Assembly (NCBI GenBank): GCA_029861795.1
Contig: JAOTYS010000291.1
Location: 1 to 6,078 of the forward strand
Length of the DNA: 6,078 nt
Origin: Gammaproteobacteria bacterium
GTDB taxonomy: Bacteria > Pseudomonadota > Gammaproteobacteria > Arenicellales > JAOTYS01
Direction of reading: 5' to 3'
Under the pieces are notes generated by a model that worked only from the letters and a program-made list of their open reading frames with translations, was not told where the DNA came from and ran no database searches. The first letter of the stretch is position 1. Each line of letters begins with the position of its first letter. The translations under genes were made by a program, and so were the position numbers. Shown in pieces: positions 5,472-6,078 of this stretch.

Positions 5472-6078
5472 TCACAGGGGCTTGAGTTCTGTTGACAATC
5501 GCTCCGCCAGGGACAGGCCAAATTCAGTGGCGGATGCGCACGGCGCACGCGCCCTTGCGCGCTCGGGACCGAGTCCAAAACGCCGGGCGGCGATCCGTTT
5601 GCCATAGATGAGCAAGGTGTCCATCGATCCCTCAAGAAACGTCACCAGCGGTGCAATATCTCGATATTGGCGGTCGGCTTCGATTTTGGCTTCGGATGTG
5701 TCTTGTTTAAGTAGCTCATAGATGCGTGCTAGAACGTCCGCCGATTCGCCACCGGGGATGATGCCGACACAACCGGCGCGCAACGCATCCGTCATTTCTT
5801 GTCCAGCCCGTCCGTTGAAAACATCGAACATCCCATCGGTCTCATTCACAAGACGTGCCGCGTCAAGCGGTGTAATCTCCATTTTGAGTAGCGCCACGTT
5901 GGCATGTTGACGCGCAAGCTCGGCGAGCGCGCCATAGGACATATCGACGCCCAGGTACTCCGGGGCAATCTGTAAGCCGACCGGGATCTCGGCCTTATCC
6001 GCGACGGCGCCAAAGAATCGAATCAGCTCTGCTTCACTGACGCCGCGTACCGGAGGTGGCTGTAGAATCACCCAAGTT
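5472..6078 (-). CDS. Dihydrodipicolinate synthase (DapA)/N-acetylneuraminate lyase family protein, N-terminus cut by the window edge
   Basis: The frame is open to the right edge; the GTG at 6071 is internal because the residues before it (TWV) continue the family barrel strand that reads WVILQPPP. About 200 of the usual 290-300 residues are visible, lacking the N-terminal third with the Thr-Thr active-site pair. Family features: PVGLQIAPEYLGVDMS, where most members have a YNxP segment, VALLKMEIT with the Schiff-base Lys (codon 5883-5885), DVFNGRAGQEMTDALRAGCVGIIPGGES, and a C-terminal helical domain ending ATEFGLSLAERLSTELKPL. The superfamily forms or cleaves C-C bonds of pyruvate and related 2-oxoacids via a lysine imine. 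The missing YNxP Tyr makes true DapA function in lysine synthesis unlikely; a catabolic aldolase or dehydratase is more plausible. It is the most upstream visible gene of the minus-strand cluster. Confidence 0.88.
   Translation of the reverse strand, partial: TWVILQPPPVRGVSEAELIRFFGAVADKAEIPVGLQIAPEYLGVDMSYGALAELARQHANVALLKMEITPLDAARLVNETDGMFDVFNGRAGQEMTDALRAGCVGIIPGGESADVLARIYELLKQDTSEAKIEADRQYRDIAPLVTFLEGSMDTLLIYGKRIAARRFGLGPERARARAPCASATEFGLSLAERLSTELKPL

Noticed and set aside
1..6078. CRISPR array, insertion sequence, tRNA or attachment site
   Set aside because: No regularly spaced repeats, transposase-like frame, terminal inverted repeat, tRNA cloverleaf or flanking duplication could be found by reading either strand.

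Overview
The window looks like an accessory catabolic and transport region of a proteobacterium-like genome. Base composition is moderately GC-rich by eye, Shine-Dalgarno sites are classical AGGAGG, and short-gap polycistronic units lie on both strands. No ribosomal RNA, tRNA, insertion sequence, CRISPR array or other taxonomic anchor is present, so the exact lineage is not resolved; every family named here occurs in marine and soil Proteobacteria and in related uncultured groups.

Layout, left to right. Bases 1-272 (+) are the C-terminal end of a phytanoyl-CoA dioxygenase (PhyH)-like Fe(II)/2-oxoglutarate oxygenase whose start lies outside the window. After a gap of 175 bases with no recognisable gene comes a complete polar-amino-acid-type (PAAT) ABC importer on the + strand: permease (448-1203), second permease (1208-1873), ATPase (1883-2644) and secreted solute-binding protein (2747-3538). 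The binding protein has its own strong ribosome-binding site and possibly its own promoter. The unit closes with a good rho-independent terminator at 3554-3590.

Bases 3591-3967 contain no intact gene. They hold a ribosome-binding site with an 11-codon reading frame (3733-3768), and overlapping its end, in another frame, the last 57 codons of a spermidine/putrescine (PotC)-type ABC permease (3756-3929). This looks like a second, unrelated ABC transporter that decayed by an out-of-frame internal deletion.

The right half is a convergent minus-strand cluster, read from right to left: a DHDPS/N-acetylneuraminate-lyase superfamily protein (5472 to beyond the window edge), an amidohydrolase_2/COG2159-type hydrolase (4552-5409), and a small DUF3830-type cyclophilin-fold protein (3968-4465). 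Together with the importer and the oxygenase this suggests uptake and breakdown of a small, probably nitrogen-containing or carboxylated compound. No substrate can be read from the sequence. Two of the enzymes deviate at normally conserved positions: the hydrolase has HxN where HxH is usual, and the aldolase-family protein lacks the YNxP tyrosine but keeps the Schiff-base lysine. No transcriptional regulator lies in the window.
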